Shown here piece by piece: positions 13,729 to 15,722 of a DNA stretch of 15,722 nt. This stretch comes from DAIDJM01 sp964250215 (GTDB taxonomy: Bacteria > Pseudomonadota > Alphaproteobacteria > Acetobacterales > Acetobacteraceae): NCBI GenBank assembly GCA_964250215.1, contig CAXUEX010000063.1, forward strand, positions 1 through 15,722. Direction: 5' to 3'. A program made the translations under genes and the position numbers. Within the stretch, counting starts at the first letter, position 1. Every line of letters starts with the position of its first letter. Under the pieces are notes generated by a model, which worked only from the letters and a program-made list of their open reading frames with translations, was not told the DNA's origin and searched no databases.

Positions 13729-14898
13729 CTATGGTCGCCAGGTCCGATAGCCGGACTGGGGAATGCGCTTGCCTTTTTCCCAGTCGGGAAATTCCAGTCT
13801 TTGTACCTTGCGTAACTCCACTGCCAGTTTGTTGACCTGAGGGCGGCTGATGACATGGCGAGCCAGCACTTCCGGCCACAACATTTCGTAGCGGATAAAC
13901 GCTGGTTGTTGTGGTGTAAGTTCCAGCAGTGACCTTTCCGCCCGTTGGCGCTCGCTCGCCAGAAAGGCATTGAGTTCATCCGGGCCCATATCATGCCAGG
14001 ATTCGAACATTTCAGCCTGGCCCGAGGTCTCGGCCTTGTGCTGAAGCTTCACCCCGGCGCGAGTCGCGGATTGTTTTTGCAAAGCCTTGATCTGGCAGTC
14101 GCGGAATACCTCAATGCCGCTGGAGTGGCGTGTGGCATAGCATAGGCAGTAAAGCGGCCGGTCCTTCAGAGGCCGCAATACCGTGGTCTCAGCAACAAAT
14201 GAGTAATTGCCGAGTTTTGCGAGGCTTTTGGTGAAGGCACTCACCAGAACCGCCTTGCGAACCTCCGGCGTCTGATTGCCACCGCCTTGCGTTTCAGCTG
14301 CTGTGATCCTACTGCGCCAGTTGCCATACGGAATCAGTTCGTTCAGGCCGGTCACGATATTGGAGTCACCGATGTTAACGGCGCGGTTTATGAAATCGAA
14401 CATGAAGTTGAAGATCACCTCGGAATTTCCTCGCGACAATAGCGGCGCGAGCTGCTGCAATGGAATGCGCCAGCCTTTGGGATTTATGAAGGAGAATGTG
14501 AAAGCGTCGGATGGAATGGCATTGAGGATGGTTGGGATCAGCCTGACGAAATCACCAGAATAGGTTGACACCGAGACATCAGGAAAATGTTTGGGGATTT
14601 GCGCCAACCGAGCGTAAGCGGTCGCATTTTGTTCTACCAAGTGCGCGGACATCCGCACATGACGGCCAATTTGCTTCCAAGAATCCTTTGCTTGGCGCAA
14701 GGCATGTAATGCAATACCAAAAGACGTATCTTCGAAACGTTCGTTGGCGTTCTGCCAGGGACCTGCAAAACCATCGACATAGACAATGTGCGGATATCTG
14801 CTCGCTGTCTTATAAACCAAAGCTTCGAGGTAGTTTTCTAAGAAGACGTGTTTGACGTAGGACTGTTCGCGCCCAGCATAGTCCGCTCGCACAACCAT
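13729..14898 (-). CDS. tcmP: Three-Cys-motif partner protein TcmP
   Basis: 389 residues. The N-terminal half has the TcmP hallmark Y40-V-D-G-F-A-G-P47 after a helix with K-H-V-F-L-E-N-Y-L, then H-L-V-E-Q-N and F-I-N-P-K-G-W (137-143), an arrangement like a class I methyltransferase or Rossmann fold. My recollection is that relatives commonly have an aspartate at the N139 position (D-P-F/x-G). TcmP proteins are defined by regular pairing with three-Cys-motif proteins such as DUF5131, and that partner lies directly upstream: its stop is one base before this ATG (TAG-C-ATG). The biochemical function is to my knowledge not established. Base composition is clearly less GC-rich than regions to the left, suggesting horizontal transfer. 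The gene ends 69 bp from the convergent nucleotidyltransferase remnant, with no clear terminator. Confidence 0.85.
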   Translation of the reverse strand: MVVRADYAGREQSYVKHVFLENYLEALVYKTASRYPHIVYVDGFAGPWQNANERFEDTSFGIALHALRQAKDSWKQIGRHVRMSAHLVEQNATAYARLAQIPKHFPDVSVSTYSGDFVRLIPTILNAIPSDAFTFSFINPKGWRIPLQQLAPLLSRGNSEVIFNFMFDFINRAVNIGDSNIVTGLNELIPYGNWRSRITAAETQGGGNQTPEVRKAVLVSAFTKSLAKLGNYSFVAETTVLRPLKDRPLYCLCYATRHSSGIEVFRDCQIKALQKQSATRAGVKLQHKAETSGQAEMFESWHDMGPDELNAFLASERQRAERSLLELTPQQPAFIRYEMLWPEVLARHVISRPQVNKLAVELRKVQRLEFPDWEKGKRIPQSGYRTWRP

Positions 14899-14899
14899 G

Positions 14900-15649
14900 C
14901 TAATCGGCCGCGGCAGCTAGCGCGGGCCGGCCTTTGGGATATTGATTCCATTCCCGGCCCTTCAGCTTCCGGCCGCCCGATTTGGGCCGGATGCCCCCCC
15001 ACTGTTTGAAGAAAAATGCAACATTCTGGCGCCGACACTGGTCACGCAGTGCCAGAGCCCAAGCTTCTTTCATGGGACGCGCCCGCGGACCGCTCTCTCC
15101 GCCTACGATCGCCCAGTCGATGCCGGAAAGATCGATCCGGTCAACCGGGCCGATCAGCGGCTCAAATGAGACGAACTTCACCGAGGCGCGCGCGGATTTC
15201 AGATGCTTGATGCGCACCGCATTCTTCGCGTCCTCCACTGAAACGCCCAGCCAAATGTGCGATGGGGCCAGCCCAGTGGGATATCGCTGGTTGAGGTAGC
15301 TGGTCAGCAGGGAACTACGCTTGGTGAGTACCTGGAAGGTATGCCAGTTTGCCTTTTCCATGGTGTCGAATACTTTGTCGATGAAGGAGCGCGGTACCTC
15401 TTTGTGGAAAAGGTCGCTCATCGAATTGACGAAGACGCGCCGCGGTGTCCTCCAGGACAGCGGCTGGATGAGCCGGGCCGGTCGCAACGTTAGATCGAAG
15501 CCGTTCTCGAAGGGATGGAGCGGCACGCCGCGGAAGCGCTCGGAGAAGCGTTCAGCATAGCAATTGTCGCAGCCGGCCGTCATCTTGCTGCAGCCCGTCA
15601 CCGGGTTCCACGTGGCGTCCGTCCACTCGATTGTGCTGTTGTCGCCCAT
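14900..15649 (-). CDS. DUF5131 protein (phage Gp37/Gp68-like, three-Cys motif)
   Basis: 249 residues. Starts M-G-D-N-S-T-I-E-W-T-D-A-T-W-N-P-V-T-G-C20 and continues to G-C27-D-N-C30-Y-A-E, giving C-x6-C-x2-C, the three-Cys motif of the family and a likely iron-sulfur site reminiscent of radical-SAM proteins. Further family segments are V-N-S-M-S-D-L-F-H, F-Q-V-L-T-K-R, W-L-G-V-S-V-E, F-V-S-F-E-P-L-I-G, W-A-I-V-G-G-E-S-G and F-F-K-Q-W-G-G. Homologues occur in mycobacteriophages and in bacterial genomic islands, frequently with TcmP. Length is normal and all motifs are present. The ATG at 15649 is preceded by AGGTGAG 3 bases upstream. First gene of the operon. Iron-sulfur and radical-SAM chemistry is inferred from motif, not proven. 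Confidence 0.87.
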   Translation of the reverse strand: MGDNSTIEWTDATWNPVTGCSKMTAGCDNCYAERFSERFRGVPLHPFENGFDLTLRPARLIQPLSWRTPRRVFVNSMSDLFHKEVPRSFIDKVFDTMEKANWHTFQVLTKRSSLLTSYLNQRYPTGLAPSHIWLGVSVEDAKNAVRIKHLKSARASVKFVSFEPLIGPVDRIDLSGIDWAIVGGESGPRARPMKEAWALALRDQCRRQNVAFFFKQWGGIRPKSGGRKLKGREWNQYPKGRPALAAAAD

Positions 15650-15722
15650 AGCTCACCTAAGCGTTACAGAAAGCCACTCCGCCCAATCAAGCCGCGCGCC
15701 GACCGCGAACCGCCCTAACCCC

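Noticed and set aside
15663..15690. TTGATT-16 bp-TGTAAC on the minus strand as promoter of the DUF5131 gene
   Set aside because: Matches consensus at only 4 of 6 positions in each box, and the start of transcription would fall inside the ribosome site.

Overview
The window is high-GC bacterial chromosome, and everything in it fits a proteobacterium. Codons strongly favour G or C in the third position, Shine-Dalgarno sites are ordinary, and the LysR, TetR, MDR-oxidoreductase, YcaC-type hydrolase and IS110 families are all of proteobacterial type. An alpha- or betaproteobacterium is the most I would say; no rRNA, tRNA or marker gene allows a closer call.

Layout. (1) 1-2199: a polytopic membrane protein resembling GT-C/family 39 glycosyltransferases, translationally coupled through an ATGA overlap to a Stf0-type sulfotransferase. 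Together they suggest sulfation or glycosylation of a surface glycan or lipid. (2) 2288-11186: an accessory redox and aromatic-detoxification cluster. It holds four zinc-free MDR quinone-oxidoreductase-like enzymes (2403, 3420, 4684, 10245), an MBL-fold hydrolase (5758), a YcaC-like isochorismatase-fold hydrolase (7814) coupled to a bicupin quercetinase-like protein (8460), a LysR regulator (6664-7542) and a TetR regulator (9579-10166). (3) 11187-12470: an IS110-family transposase on the minus strand with its flanks. (4) 12599-13660: a decayed, repeat-rich stretch. It has three copies of a unit combining a REP-like palindrome with a broken piece of an AbiEii/DUF1814 nucleotidyltransferase gene, plus a second nucleotidyltransferase remnant. 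(5) 13729-15649: a minus-strand two-gene operon of lower GC, a DUF5131 (phage Gp37/Gp68-like, three-Cys motif) protein and a TcmP partner protein.

How it seems to work. Two regulatory circuits can be read from the DNA. The palindrome GTCAG-N3-CTGAC followed by GATA lies upstream of the first and last MDR genes, which are close paralogues about 8 kb apart. The last of these genes is divergent from the TetR gene, so one TetR protein probably controls both ends of the cluster. Separately, a 145-bp block aligns without gaps (114/145 identical by hand) between the region upstream of the LysR gene and the region upstream of the third MDR gene. Each copy carries GCGTTCC-N6-GGAAYGC, a credible LysR-type box. 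The cluster therefore looks like a quinone/electrophile response island assembled by duplication and rearrangement.

The most unusual features are the two shared regulatory sequences, the gene-fragment/REP composite repeats beside an IS110 element, and the DUF5131-TcmP pair, whose biochemical role is to my knowledge not established.
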